Position numbers and translations under genes: made by a program. From Microbacterium ginsengiterrae (GTDB lineage: Bacteria; Actinomycetota; Actinomycetes; Actinomycetales; Microbacteriaceae): a stretch of 64,000 bases of DNA. Below are positions 19,069 through 27,977 of the stretch, in pieces. The stretch is from positions 2,728,001-2,792,000 of the forward strand of contig NZ_JACHMU010000001.1 of assembly GCF_014205075.1 (NCBI RefSeq), given 5' to 3'. How positions within the stretch are numbered: the stretch's first letter is position 1; each line of letters opens with the position of its first letter. The notes under the pieces are model-generated. The model saw only the letters and a list, made by a program, of their open reading frames with translations, ran no database searches and was not told where the DNA came from.

Positions 19069-19542
19069 TCAGACGGGCTCCTCGGTCGTCGGGATCACGG
19101 AACCGGTCGGGCGGCCGGTGCTCTTCTCCGTGTCGATCGCGTGCTGCAGCAGAACCACCGCAGCGACCTGATCGACAATGCTACGAGAATTCCGCTGTGT
19201 TCTTCCAGAGGAGCGAAGGGCCGCATGCGCCGACACGGTACTGAGCCGCTCGTCGACGAGACGCACCGTCACCCCGGTGCGCTGCTGGAGCGCCGCGGCG
19301 AAGTCCCTCGCATCCGCCGTGGACGGCGTGTCCGCACCCTGCATGTTGACCGGAAGCCCCACGACGAACTCGAGAGGCTCATACTCCTGCGCGAGCTCGG
19401 CCAGGCGTGTGAGCGAATGCTCGGAGCGCGGCACGGTCTCCACCGGCACGGCGAGCATCCCGTCGGGGTCGCAGCGTGCGACCCCGACGCGGGCCTTGCC
19501 CACGTCGACGCCGAGCCGGACGCCGCGGCGGAACCCGGTCAC
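19069..19542 (-). CDS. ruvX: Holliday junction resolvase-like protein RuvX/YqgF
   Basis: An RNase H-fold nuclease of 157 residues implicated in pre-16S rRNA end processing and, in mycobacteria, Holliday junction cleavage. The first catalytic Asp is in RLGVDVGKARVGVA, with further motifs VVGLPVNMQG, DERLSTVSA and the last Asp in SIVDQVAAVVLLQ. The start is GTG, overlapping the alaS stop (GTGA). Confidence 0.95.
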   Translation of the reverse strand: MTGFRRGVRLGVDVGKARVGVARCDPDGMLAVPVETVPRSEHSLTRLAELAQEYEPLEFVVGLPVNMQGADTPSTADARDFAAALQQRTGVTVRLVDERLSTVSAHAALRSSGRTQRNSRSIVDQVAAVVLLQHAIDTEKSTGRPTGSVIPTTEEPV

Positions 19543-22199
19543 GCCGAGCGCAGCTCGCCGGCGACGGCCTCGAAGGCCGCAGGGAGCGCTGCCACGTCGG
19601 TCCCGCCGCCCTGGGCCACATCGTCGCGTCCGCCGCCACCGCCGCCGAGGACACCTGCCGCGCGCTTGGCGAGGGCACCGGCCTTCGCACCCGCGGCGCG
19701 GGCGGCCTCGTTCGTCGCGATCACGACGATCGGGCGTCCGCCGGCAATGCCGCCGAGCGCGACGACGGCCGGCTCCGAGCCCAGACGCTCGCGCACGCCG
19801 AGGGCGAGTCCGCGAAGGTCGTCACCGGATGCGACGTCTCCGACCGACACGGCGGCCAGACGGTAGGCACCGACGCGCTCAGCCGCCTCGGCGATCGCCG
19901 GGACGCGCCCTTCGCGCTCCTTGGCCTCGAACTGGGCGATGCGCTTCTCCGCGGTGCGCAGATTGGCGGCGATCTCCGCGATGCGCTCCGGCAGCTGCTC
20001 GCGCGGCGTCTTGAGTGCCGAGGTGAGCTGGGAGACGATGGCCCGCTCCGCGGCGAGCTCGCGGAACGCGTTCTGTCCGACGAGCGCCTCGATGCGGCGG
20101 TTGGATGCGCCGACGGACGATTCTCCGACCACGCTGACCAGACCGATCTCCGCGCTCGTGCTCACGTGCGTACCGGCGCAGAGCTCACGCGACCACGGGC
20201 CGCCGATGTCGACCATGCGCACGACGTCGCCGTACTTCTCACCGAACAGCGCCATTGCGCCTGCCGCCTTGGCCTCGTCGAGGGACACGATGCGAGTGGT
20301 CACCTCGAGCGCGTCCTGGACGGCGCGGTTCGTGATCTCCTCGATCTCCCCGCGGGTCTCGGTCGACAGCGGCTGGGACCAGGAGAAATCGAAGCGCATG
20401 TAGCCGGCGCGGTTCAGCGATCCGGCCTGAGTGGCGCCGGCGCCGAGCGTGTCGCGGAGAGCGGCGTGCACGAGGTGCGTCGCGGAGTGCGCCTGACGTG
20501 CGGCTCGGCGATTGGCGGCATCCACGATCGTCGTTGCACGATCGTCGATCGCCACCGTGCCGGTGGTCACCTGCACCGTGTGGCTGATGAGTCCGGGGAC
20601 GGGCTTCTGGACGTCCAGGACCTCGAGGGAGTACCCGGGACCGACGATGGTGCCCTTGTCGGCGACCTGACCGCCGGACTCGGCGTACAGGGTCGTCTCG
20701 GCGAGGATGACCTCGGCGACCTGACCTTCCGAGGCCGCCGTGGCCGGCTGACCGTCCACGAGCAGTCCGAGCACGCGCGACTCGGTCTCGAGCTCGGTGT
20801 AGCCGGCGAACCCGGTCTCACCGAGCGCACGGAACTGACGGTAGACGGAGACGTCGGCGAGCTGGCGACGGCGGCTCTTGGCATCCGCCTTCGCACGCGT
20901 GCGCTGCTCGGTCATCAGCTCGTCGAACGCCGCGCGGTCGACGGAGAGCCCCTGCTCCTCGGCGATCTCCAGCGTCAGGTCGATCGGGAACCCGTAGGTG
21001 TCGTGCAGGAGGAACGCCTCGGATCCGGCGAGCGTCTGCGTGCCGGACTTCTTGGTGTCGTGGAGCGCGAGATCGAGGATCGTCGACCCCTGGGCGAGTG
21101 TGCGCAGGAAGGTCTCCTCCTCGGCGACGGCGAGGCTCGACAGACGGTCCCAGTCGGTCTCGAGCACCGGGTAGGCGGACTTCATGGCGTCCCGCGATGT
21201 TGCGAAGAGCTCGGGGAACGTCGGCGCGTCGACGCCGAGGAGGCGCATCGAGCGGACGGTCCGGCGCATCAGGCGGCGCAGGATGTAGCCGCGGCCGTCG
21301 TTGGCGGGCTTGACGCCGTCGGAGAGCAGCATGAGCGATGACCGGACGTGGTCGGCGATCACACGGAATCGGACGTCGTCCTCGTGTGAGACGCCGTACT
21401 TGCGGCCGGAGATCTCCATGGCGCGGTCGAGGACGGGCCGGACCTGGTCGGTCTCGTACATGTTCTCGACGCCCTGCTTGAACATCGCGACGCGCTCGAG
21501 GCCCATGCCCGTGTCGATGTTCTTCTTCGGCAGCGGTCCGGCGATGTCGAAGTCGGTCTTGGTACGCACGTCGGACAGGAGCTCCTGCATGAACACGAGG
21601 TTCCAGATCTCCGTGAACCGGTTGTCGTCGACGATCGGTCCGCCGTCGCGGCCGTATGCGGGGCCGCGGTCGATGTAGATCTCGGAGCACGGTCCACCGG
21701 GGCCGGGCTGGCCGGTGTGCCAGTAGTTGTCCTCCTTGCCCATCCGCTGGATGCGCTCCGCCGGGAGACCGGCGATCTTCTGCCACAGTGCGGCAGCCTC
21801 GTCATCGGTCTCGTAGACGGTGACCCAGATGTCCTTCTCGGCGAAACCGAGCCCGCCGTCGCTCTCGGAGGTCGTCAGCAGCTCCCAGGCGTAGCTGATC
21901 GCCCCCTCCTTGAAATAGTCGCCGAAGGACCAGTTGCCCAGCATCTGGAAGAAGGTGCCGTGACGGGCGGTCTTTCCCACCTCTTCGATGTCGTTGGTGC
22001 GAATGCACTTCTGCAGATCGGTCGCGCGAGGATACGGCGCAGGCAGCAGACCGGTGAGGTAGGGCACGAAGGGCACCATGCCGGCGATGGTGAACATGAC
22101 GGTGGGGTCGTCGCTCACCAGCGACGCGGAGGGGACGACCGTGTGGCCGTTCTTCTCGAAGTAGCTGAGGTAGCGCTGCGCGATGTCCGCGGTTTTCAT
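19539..22199 (-). CDS. alaS: alanyl-tRNA synthetase
   Basis: Charges tRNA-Ala; 886 residues from the ATG at 22199 (MKTADIAQRYLSYFEKNGH), the conserved N-terminus of the family. An in-frame ATG 48 bases upstream would add a non-conserved extension. The class II core comes first. The editing domain has both zinc-site motifs (SATHLVHA and CAGTHVSTSAE), then a coiled region and a C-terminal DHHA1 domain with the glycine run GGGGGGRDDVAQGGG. It follows the small membrane gene and precedes ruvX. Confidence 0.97.
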   Translation of the reverse strand: MKTADIAQRYLSYFEKNGHTVVPSASLVSDDPTVMFTIAGMVPFVPYLTGLLPAPYPRATDLQKCIRTNDIEEVGKTARHGTFFQMLGNWSFGDYFKEGAISYAWELLTTSESDGGLGFAEKDIWVTVYETDDEAAALWQKIAGLPAERIQRMGKEDNYWHTGQPGPGGPCSEIYIDRGPAYGRDGGPIVDDNRFTEIWNLVFMQELLSDVRTKTDFDIAGPLPKKNIDTGMGLERVAMFKQGVENMYETDQVRPVLDRAMEISGRKYGVSHEDDVRFRVIADHVRSSLMLLSDGVKPANDGRGYILRRLMRRTVRSMRLLGVDAPTFPELFATSRDAMKSAYPVLETDWDRLSSLAVAEEETFLRTLAQGSTILDLALHDTKKSGTQTLAGSEAFLLHDTYGFPIDLTLEIAEEQGLSVDRAAFDELMTEQRTRAKADAKSRRRQLADVSVYRQFRALGETGFAGYTELETESRVLGLLVDGQPATAASEGQVAEVILAETTLYAESGGQVADKGTIVGPGYSLEVLDVQKPVPGLISHTVQVTTGTVAIDDRATTIVDAANRRAARQAHSATHLVHAALRDTLGAGATQAGSLNRAGYMRFDFSWSQPLSTETRGEIEEITNRAVQDALEVTTRIVSLDEAKAAGAMALFGEKYGDVVRMVDIGGPWSRELCAGTHVSTSAEIGLVSVVGESSVGASNRRIEALVGQNAFRELAAERAIVSQLTSALKTPREQLPERIAEIAANLRTAEKRIAQFEAKEREGRVPAIAEAAERVGAYRLAAVSVGDVASGDDLRGLALGVRERLGSEPAVVALGGIAGGRPIVVIATNEAARAAGAKAGALAKRAAGVLGGGGGGRDDVAQGGGTDVAALPAAFEAVAGELRSA

Positions 22200-22263
22200 G
22201 GGGTTGGTGCTGTCCTTCTCTGAGGCGGAGAGATTGCCGTGCGCCATGGGCGCGGAACGGCCG

Positions 22264-22452
22264 TCAGTCGTCGTGGGGGTCGACGAGCCGGGCTTCCTGC
22301 TGACGGTAGGAGTCGCCGAGGATCGCGGTGAACTCGGAGATGCGCGCGTCGACGTCGGCCAACAGGTCGTGGCCGCGCGGGTCCTTGTTCATGAAGTGGG
22401 CGGCGACGAACCCGCCGATCACGCCGATCAGGAACCACTTCACGTTCTTCAT
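22264..22452 (-). CDS. small single-helix membrane protein
   Basis: A 62-residue protein between rpsD and alaS. It begins MKNVKWFLIGVIGGFVAAHF, a membrane anchor covering about residues 5-20, followed by a charged soluble tail containing a probable helix (LLADVDARISEFTAILGDSY). ATG is preceded by AAGGATGACGAC, a fair ribosome binding site. I do not recognise a named family. Its place after the rpsD terminator and 64 bases before alaS suggests it is transcribed with alaS. Confidence 0.75.
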   Translation of the reverse strand: MKNVKWFLIGVIGGFVAAHFMNKDPRGHDLLADVDARISEFTAILGDSYRQQEARLVDPHDD

Positions 22453-22508
22453 GTCGTCATCCTTGTGATCAGGCCGCAGACAGCGGCCGTTCCATCGTAT
22501 GCGGAAAC

Positions 22509-22544
22509 GACAGGAGGCGCCGGGATCTCCCGACGCCTCCTGTC
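22509..22544 (-). terminator. intrinsic terminator after rpsD
   Basis: A 16-base-pair inverted repeat (one G-U pair when read on minus) with a 4-base loop AGAU lies 21 bases after the rpsD stop. A short U-bearing tract (GUUUCC) follows on the minus strand. It separates rpsD from the small membrane gene and alaS. Confidence 0.8.
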
Positions 22545-22565
22545 TGCGAACTCAGCGGGCTGAGA

Positions 22566-23195
22566 TCAGCGAGCCGCGTAGTACTCGACGACGAGCTGCA
22601 CTTCACAGGTCACGGGGACCTCGGCGCGCTTCGGACGACGGACCAGGCGGGCCTGCAGCTTGTCCAGCTCGACCTCGAGGTAGCCGGGAACGGGGGGCAG
22701 GACCTCGGCGTGACCGCCGGCCGCTGCCACCTGGAAGGGCTCGGTGCCCTCGCTCTTGGGCTTGACGTGGATGAGCTGACCCGGCTTCACGCGGAACGAC
22801 GGGCGGTCGACGAGCTGGCCGTCGACGAGGATGTGACGGTGCACGACCATCTGACGGGCCTGTGCCGTGGTGCGGGCGAAGCCCGAACGGAGCACGAGGG
22901 CGTCCAGACGCATCTCGAGCAGCTCGACCAGGTTCTCACCGGTCAGGCCATCGACACGACGTGCCTCGTTGAACGCGATGCGCAGCTGCTTCTCGCGGAT
23001 GCCGTACTGCTCGCGCAGACGCTGCTTCTCACGCAGACGGACGGCGTAGTCGCTGTCAGCCTTGCGCTTGGTGCGGCCGTGCTCGCCGGGAGCGTAGGGA
23101 CGCTTCTCGAGGTAGCGGGCGGCCTTCGGGGTGAGTGCCACGCCGAGGGCGCGGGACAGACGGACCTTGCGGCGGTCCTGGGACTTCGTGACCAC
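22566..23195 (-). CDS. rpsD: 30S ribosomal protein S4
   Basis: Primary 16S rRNA-binding protein that nucleates assembly of the 30S body. It is 209 residues, starting GTG at 23195 (MVTKSQDRRKVRLSRALG) behind GGAAGGA. It has the S4 RNA-binding domain MRLDALVLRSGFARTTAQARQMV and the C-terminal VEYYAAR. It carries no zinc-binding Cys cluster at the N-terminus, so it is the C-minus form. It stands alone as a single-gene unit ended by a terminator, away from the rpsM-rpsK-rpoA cluster. Confidence 0.97.
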   Translation of the reverse strand: MVTKSQDRRKVRLSRALGVALTPKAARYLEKRPYAPGEHGRTKRKADSDYAVRLREKQRLREQYGIREKQLRIAFNEARRVDGLTGENLVELLEMRLDALVLRSGFARTTAQARQMVVHRHILVDGQLVDRPSFRVKPGQLIHVKPKSEGTEPFQVAAAGGHAEVLPPVPGYLEVELDKLQARLVRRPKRAEVPVTCEVQLVVEYYAAR

Positions 23196-23369
23196 GAAGC
23201 ATTCCTTCCGATGACGTGGACGTGTCTTTCACGTCGCACGGACGTATCTCCCGCGTTCTGCCTTGACCGCGCACGCCGGGGCGCGGAGAAGGTGGGGTGT
23301 GAACGAAGGGATGCCCGAAAACACGGTTTCGAGCCGCTCAAGTCTAACAGACCGCCGCGCGCGCCCGCC
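23196..23369 (-). promoter_or_regulatory. rpsD upstream region: candidate -10 and hairpin leader
   Basis: Between rarA and rpsD there is no gene. Minus-strand TAGACT (23346-23341) is a plausible -10 and would give a leader of about 139 bases; no good -35 is seen. A perfect 6-bp hairpin (GACGTG, loop AAAGA, CACGTC; 23235-23219) lies just before the ribosome binding site. S4 represses its own translation in other bacteria, so an autoregulatory leader is possible but unproven here. Confidence 0.35.
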
Positions 23370-24695
23370 TCAGCGATCGTCGAGGATGCGTCGGATGCGC
23401 TCAAGGCGCGCAGCGATGTCACGCTCGGCGCCGAGGGCCTTGGGCTGGTAGTAGCGGCGCCCGTCGAGCTCATCGGGCAGATACTGCTGCGGGACGATGC
23501 CGTGCTCGTTGTCGTGCGGGTAGCGATAGCCCTTTCCATGGCCGAGCCGCTTCGCGCCCGGATAGTGCGCATCGCGCAGGTGCGGCGGCACTCGGCCGAA
23601 GTTGCCGGCCCTGACGTCGGCGATCGCGGCGTTGATACCGGCGTACGCCGCGTTCGACTTCGCCGTGGTGGCGAGATAGACGGTGGCCTCGGCCAACGGG
23701 ATGCGACCCTCCGGCATGCCGATGAAGGCCACGGCGTCGGCGGCGGCGGTGGCGATGACGAGGCCCTGGGGATCGGCGAGCCCGATGTCCTCCGAGGCGG
23801 AGATCACGAGGCGTCGCGCGATGAAGCGCGGGTCCTCCCCCGCTTCGATCATGCGCGCGAGGTAGTGCAGCGCGGCATCCGGATCGGACCCGCGGATCGA
23901 CTTGATGAAGGCGCTGATGACGTCGTAGTGCTCGTCGCCCTGCCTGTCGTAGCGGAGCAGTGCACGGTCGACCGCCTGCGCGACGTCGTCGGCGGTGATC
24001 GCGGGCACCTCGTCATCGGAGTTGGAGGCGGCGACGGCGGCGGCCGCCTCAAGACCGGTCAGCGCCCGACGACCGTCGCCGGACGCGAGTCGGACGAGCG
24101 CGGCGCGCGCCGCATCGTCGATCGCGACGTTGCCACCAAGCCCGCGCGCGTCCGTGACCGCGCGGTCGATGAGCAGCGTGATGTCGTCGTCGGTGAGCGG
24201 CTGCAGGGTCAGCAGCAGGGAACGCGACAGCAGCGGCGAGATGACGGAGAACGACGGGTTCTCCGTCGTGGCGGCGATGAGGATGACCCACCCGTTCTCG
24301 ACGCCGGGGAGGAGCGCGTCCTGCTGCGCCTTCGTGAAGCGATGGATCTCATCGAGGAAGAGGATCGTGGTCTGGCCGTACAGGTCGCGCTGGGTGATCG
24401 CCTCCTGCATCACCTCTCTGACGTCCTTCACACCCGCGGTGATCGCCGAGAGCTCGACGAAGCGGCGACCCGAGGAACGGGCGATCGCCTGGGCGAGTGT
24501 GGTCTTGCCGGTCCCTGGTGGCCCCCACAGGATGATCGAGACCGCACCGGGGGATGCGGCGTCGGGATCGGCCAGCGCGACGATGGGCGATCCTGCGCGC
24601 AGGAGATGCTGCTGACCGGCCACCTCGTCGAGCGAGACGGGGCGCATGCGCACGGCCAACGGCGTCTGGCCGGACAGAAGGGGCGCGGAGGTCAT
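23370..24695 (-). CDS. rarA: replication-associated recombination protein A (MgsA/RarA)
   Basis: A clamp-loader-like AAA+ ATPase of 441 residues that acts at stalled replication forks. Walker A GPPGTGKTT is at 58-66, Walker B is FLDEIHRF, sensor 1 is IAATTENPSF, and the C-terminal tetramerisation part has the conserved DPDAALHYLARMIEAGEDPRFIARR-type region and ends with PHLRDAHYPGAKRLGHGKGY. The N-terminus PLAVRMRPVSLDEVAGQQHLL is canonical. Confidence 0.96.
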   Translation of the reverse strand: MTSAPLLSGQTPLAVRMRPVSLDEVAGQQHLLRAGSPIVALADPDAASPGAVSIILWGPPGTGKTTLAQAIARSSGRRFVELSAITAGVKDVREVMQEAITQRDLYGQTTILFLDEIHRFTKAQQDALLPGVENGWVILIAATTENPSFSVISPLLSRSLLLTLQPLTDDDITLLIDRAVTDARGLGGNVAIDDAARAALVRLASGDGRRALTGLEAAAAVAASNSDDEVPAITADDVAQAVDRALLRYDRQGDEHYDVISAFIKSIRGSDPDAALHYLARMIEAGEDPRFIARRLVISASEDIGLADPQGLVIATAAADAVAFIGMPEGRIPLAEATVYLATTAKSNAAYAGINAAIADVRAGNFGRVPPHLRDAHYPGAKRLGHGKGYRYPHDNEHGIVPQQYLPDELDGRRYYQPKALGAERDIAARLERIRRILDDR

Positions 24696-24780
24696 CCCCC
24701 CAGGCTAATGTCCGCGGCTGACAAGCCTCACCGGTAGGCTCTCAGACGGCGCTGCAGGATGCGCCGGAGGAAGGAAGATC

Positions 24781-25068
24781 ATGGCCGGCCGTGCGACCAA
24801 GAACTCCCAGCGCTCTCGCGCCGAGGCCGAACGTGCACGTCTGTACGCAGCCCGTCTGTCCTGGCACGAGGGCCGGATCAGCCGCCGCACGCGCGACAAC
24901 ACCCTCGCGGGATTCGTCGCGGGTCTCATCATCGTCGGCGCGATCATCAGCCAGTCGGTGCACGCCGTCGTCACCGCTCCTGCGCCTACGCCGTCCGAGA
25001 CCGTCGCCCCCGCGCCGCTGCAGGATCCCTTCGCGACGCTGTTCCCCACGGACCCCACCGCTGAGTGA
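24781..25068 (+). CDS. small membrane protein, function unknown
   Basis: A 95-residue protein: a basic, probably cytoplasmic N-terminus (residues 1-40, rich in Arg), one membrane helix at about 42-65 (LAGFVAGLIIVGAIISQSV), and a Pro/Thr-rich tail likely outside. ATG is preceded by GGAGGAAGGA. It is divergent from rarA with 85 bases between them and is followed by a clear terminator, so it is a single-gene unit. I do not recognise a family. Confidence 0.75.
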   Translation: MAGRATKNSQRSRAEAERARLYAARLSWHEGRISRRTRDNTLAGFVAGLIIVGAIISQSVHAVVTAPAPTPSETVAPAPLQDPFATLFPTDPTAE

Positions 25069-25074
25069 CCTCCT

Positions 25075-25108
25075 CCTCACACGCGCGCTCGGCGCGTGTG
25101 AGGGTTTC
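25075..25108 (+). terminator. intrinsic terminator
   Basis: A perfect 12-bp inverted repeat (CCTCACACGCGC and its complement) with a 5-base loop, followed by GTTTC, begins seven bases after the stop of the small membrane gene. Confidence 0.85.
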
Positions 25109-25209
25109 GGTTCAGAGCCGTAACGGACCGCGTCCCTTCCGGAAACGTCGGTGAGCCACGCTGGGGCGATCCAGCAGTGCTCATCCGATGTGTCCGTGGA
25201 GGTCGCCCC

Positions 25210-26133
25210 ATGTCCTACGTCAAACCAGCAGAACTCGTCACCCGCATGGTCGATGCGGGCGCCTACAAGCTCCGACTGTCCGCCAGGGACACCCTCATCC
25301 GCGCCTTCATGGGTGCGGCGCTGCTGACCCTGGCCGCCGCATTCGCGGTGACGGTGTCGACCAACACCGGGCAACCGCTGCTCGGGGCACTGTTGTTCCC
25401 CGTCGGGTTCGTGATCCTCTACCTGTTCGGGTTCGATCTGCTCACCGGCGTGTTCACGCTCGGCCCGCTCGCGGTGCTCGACCGGCGCCCCGGGGCCAGC
25501 GTCGGGGCGATGTTCCGGAACTGGGGCCTGGTGTTCGTCGGCAACTTCGGCGGCGCGTTCATGGTCGCCGTCCTCATGGCGATCTACTTCACGTACGGGT
25601 TCTCCGCTGAGCCGAGCGCCGTGGGTCTGGCGATCGGTGAGATCGGACACGGTCGCACCGTCGGCTACGCCGATCACGGTGCTGCCGGCATGCTGACGCT
25701 CTTCATCCGCGGCGTGCTGTGCAACTGGATGGTCTCGACGGGTGTCGTGCTCTCGATGATCTCGGACAACGTCGTGGCGAAGATCATCGCGATGTGGATG
25801 CCGATCATGCTGTTCTTCTACATGGGCTTCGAGCACTCCATCGTGAACATGTTCCTGTTCCCCTCCGGCCTGCTTCTGGGTGCCGACTTCACGATCATGG
25901 ATTACCTCATCTGGAACGAGATCCCGACCGTCGTCGGCAACCTCGTCGGCGGCCTGCTCTTCGTCGCCCTTCCGCTCTACGTCACGCACGGCCGTCCGAC
26001 GGCGCGCCGGGTCCGCGCCGGGAAGCGCGCGGCGACGCCGGGCACGCAGGTGTCCGCGGCTGCCGAAGCTCGGACCGGCTCCTCCGCCACCACCACTGCC
26101 GATACGGAGCGCGAGCCGGTCAGCGTCGCCTGA
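25210..26133 (+). CDS. nirC: formate/nitrite transporter family protein, probable nitrite channel (NirC-like)
   Basis: A pentameric FNT channel subunit for nitrite or formate. From ATG at 25210 (behind GGAGG) it is 307 residues, with six membrane segments between about 25 and 270, the re-entrant loop sequence GNFGGAFMVAVLMA, and the conserved NWMVSTGVVLSMISDNVVAK segment. A charged, Ala/Thr-rich cytoplasmic tail of about 40 residues ends the protein. It is convergent with the nirBD-siroheme operon, so nitrite uptake is the likely role. An earlier in-frame start at 25177 lacks a ribosome binding site. Confidence 0.9.
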   Translation: MSYVKPAELVTRMVDAGAYKLRLSARDTLIRAFMGAALLTLAAAFAVTVSTNTGQPLLGALLFPVGFVILYLFGFDLLTGVFTLGPLAVLDRRPGASVGAMFRNWGLVFVGNFGGAFMVAVLMAIYFTYGFSAEPSAVGLAIGEIGHGRTVGYADHGAAGMLTLFIRGVLCNWMVSTGVVLSMISDNVVAKIIAMWMPIMLFFYMGFEHSIVNMFLFPSGLLLGADFTIMDYLIWNEIPTVVGNLVGGLLFVALPLYVTHGRPTARRVRAGKRAATPGTQVSAAAEARTGSSATTTADTEREPVSVA

Positions 26134-26140
26134 TGATGAC

Positions 26141-26183
26141 GTGCGATGCCCCGGTGGGATGCGATCTCACCGGGGCATCGCAC
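26141..26183. terminator. bidirectional terminator between nirC and the siroheme operon
   Basis: A perfect 16-bp inverted repeat (GTGCGATGCCCCGGTG and its complement) with an 11-base loop lies between the convergent genes. Its right arm includes the stop codon of the chelatase gene (26167-26169). No T run follows on either strand, so it is a strong hairpin but a weak classical terminator. Confidence 0.7.
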
Positions 26184-26847
26184 GGAAACGATCGGTGATG
26201 ATCCGCGCGATGCGGGGGTCCGGGGCCAGCGGCGCCGTGACGACATCGGGACCGGCGCTGCGGATGAGCCCGGCGAAGAACCCAGGGGCGAGCAGGTGGC
26301 TCGCCGCGATGACCCGCCTCGCTCCCGCCGATCGGGCGGCGGCCACGGCATCGGCGACGCGCGGTGTCGACGCGGAGGCAAAGCCGACGGTCACCGGTGC
26401 AGGCACCCGTGTGCGCAGCCGCTCGGCGACGAGGTCCACGTCCTGCGCTGCGGCGGGATTGCTCGATCCGGCCGCGGCGAGGACCACATGGTCGCCATCG
26501 CGCCAGCCGTCGGGAAGGGCTGCGGCGAGCCGGTCGACGAGGATGTCCGCGATGAGGGGATGCGTGCCGAGAGGATCGGCCTGACGAGCGCGGGGATGCG
26601 CACCGACCGCCTCGGAGATGTCCACACTCGTGTGGTACCCGACCGACAGCAGCACGGGGACGACGACGACATCGTCGACGGCCTCCCGCGCCAGCACCTC
26701 GTCGATCTGCGGCTGCTCCACGTCGACGACCGCGGAGACGACGCGCACATCAGGAAGAAGAGTCCGCACGTCGTCGATGACCGAGGAGATCGCGGCGCGT
26801 CCCGCCACATCCGATGTCCCGTGCGAACATGCGACGAGCGCCGTCAT
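26167..26847 (-). CDS. sirohydrochlorin chelatase family protein (CbiX/SirB-like)
   Basis: Class II chelatase, expected to insert Fe2+ into sirohydrochlorin to finish siroheme. It is 226 residues, with the metal-binding His at the N-terminus (ALVACSHGTSD) and two repeats: one with VPVLLSVGYHTSVDI, the other with AASHLLAPGFFAGLI. The ATG overlaps the hemD stop (ATGA). It is the last gene of nirB-nirD-cysG-hemD-chelatase, which supports iron rather than cobalt as substrate. Confidence 0.88.
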   Translation of the reverse strand: MTALVACSHGTSDVAGRAAISSVIDDVRTLLPDVRVVSAVVDVEQPQIDEVLAREAVDDVVVVPVLLSVGYHTSVDISEAVGAHPRARQADPLGTHPLIADILVDRLAAALPDGWRDGDHVVLAAAGSSNPAAAQDVDLVAERLRTRVPAPVTVGFASASTPRVADAVAAARSAGARRVIAASHLLAPGFFAGLIRSAGPDVVTAPLAPDPRIARIITDRFRAMPR

Positions 26848-27977
26848 ACGTACTCCTCGACGGCGAGGCGATAGCCGCGTTTCACGACGGTCTGGACCAC
26901 GTCGGCCTCTCCCAGCGCGTCCCGTACGCGGGCCACGGCCATCTCGACAGCGTGCGCGTTCTGTCCGGCGCGGGGGGCCCTCGCGGCGATCTCCTCCCTG
27001 GAGAGGACGCCGCCCGCGGCGTCGAACAGAGCCCCGATCAGGCTCGTCCCCGCCGGTGAGAGCGGGAAGAACTCGCCGTCGATGACGACTCCGCCGCTGC
27101 GCATCGACAGTCGACCGAAGCTCGTGCGGAGAGCGGGGGCGGCACCGTCGGCGCCGAAGAATCCGATCACGCATCGTGCCAGGGACCCGAGCCTGCCGCG
27201 CTCGGCGAGCGTCGCCCGCAGGTCCGCGTCCCGCAGTGGCGCCGCTGTGATCGGTCCCACCGCGGCCAACAGCAGCCTCGCCGTGCGGGCACGGCGCCGG
27301 ATCGCGGCGAGCGACGCGCGGCGCTCGGCCGCGCGTATCCACTCGGACGCGGCCGGTGCCGACGTGAAGAGCACGGCATCCACCGCCCCCGTGGCGGCCT
27401 CGACGACGGAGCGTTCGACGATCCGGGGATCCGGAGGAGGGCCCCACCGGTAGACGGTGAGGCTCACCAGGTCCGCACCGGCGGCGGTGATGAGGTCGTC
27501 CAGGCCGTCCGCGCCCGCACCATGATGCTGGATCGCCACCCGGCGACCGGTCATCGGCATGGAGCGGAGGTACTCCCCCACTTCCGCCGCGGTCTCCGAC
27601 TCCGCGACCCAGTCGGCCACGAAACCCGCCTGCTGGATCGCGCCGTGCGCCTTGGGCCCGCGGGCGATGAACTGCGTCGCGCGCAACGCACCGGAGAGCG
27701 CGTCGGCGAGTCCGTTCTCGTCGGCGGCATCCATCCAGCCGCGGAAGCCGACCCCCGTCGTGACGACCATGGTGTCCGGTGGGTCCGCGATGAGGGCCCT
27801 GGTCCGACGCATCAGCTCCCTGTCGTCGACGTTCGGGACGATCGTGAGAGCCGGCGCCCGGTAGACGTGGGCTCCCCGGCGTTCGAGCGCCGTCGCGAGG
27901 TCGCCGGCGCGCCGATCGGCGGCCACGACGATCGTGCATCCCACCAGGGCGGATTCGAGGACGCGATGCGCGGTCAC
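26844..27977 (-). CDS. uroporphyrinogen-III synthase fused to a winged-helix DNA-binding domain
   Basis: A 377-residue fusion. Residues about 14-260 match the two-lobed HemD fold (ADRRAGDLATALERRGAHVYRAPAL; VVTTGVGFRGW; VLFTSAPAASEWI; AAVGPITAAPL). Residues about 285-375 look like an OmpR/PhoB-type winged helix (FFPLSPAGTSLIGALF; VEMAVARVRDALG; VVQTVVKRGYRLAVEEYV). The same architecture occurs in mycobacteria next to nitrite reductase genes (Rv0260c). It may both supply uroporphyrinogen III and regulate; the second role is inference. The start is GTG, overlapping the cysG stop. Confidence 0.88.
   Translation of the reverse strand: MTAHRVLESALVGCTIVVAADRRAGDLATALERRGAHVYRAPALTIVPNVDDRELMRRTRALIADPPDTMVVTTGVGFRGWMDAADENGLADALSGALRATQFIARGPKAHGAIQQAGFVADWVAESETAAEVGEYLRSMPMTGRRVAIQHHGAGADGLDDLITAAGADLVSLTVYRWGPPPDPRIVERSVVEAATGAVDAVLFTSAPAASEWIRAAERRASLAAIRRRARTARLLLAAVGPITAAPLRDADLRATLAERGRLGSLARCVIGFFGADGAAPALRTSFGRLSMRSGGVVIDGEFFPLSPAGTSLIGALFDAAGGVLSREEIAARAPRAGQNAHAVEMAVARVRDALGEADVVQTVVKRGYRLAVEEYV

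Noticed and set aside
25120-25146. GTAAC...GAAAC ahead of nirC as a GlnR box
   Set aside because: The spacing between the half-sites is 17 bases instead of 6, so it does not fit the motif well enough to list as a site.
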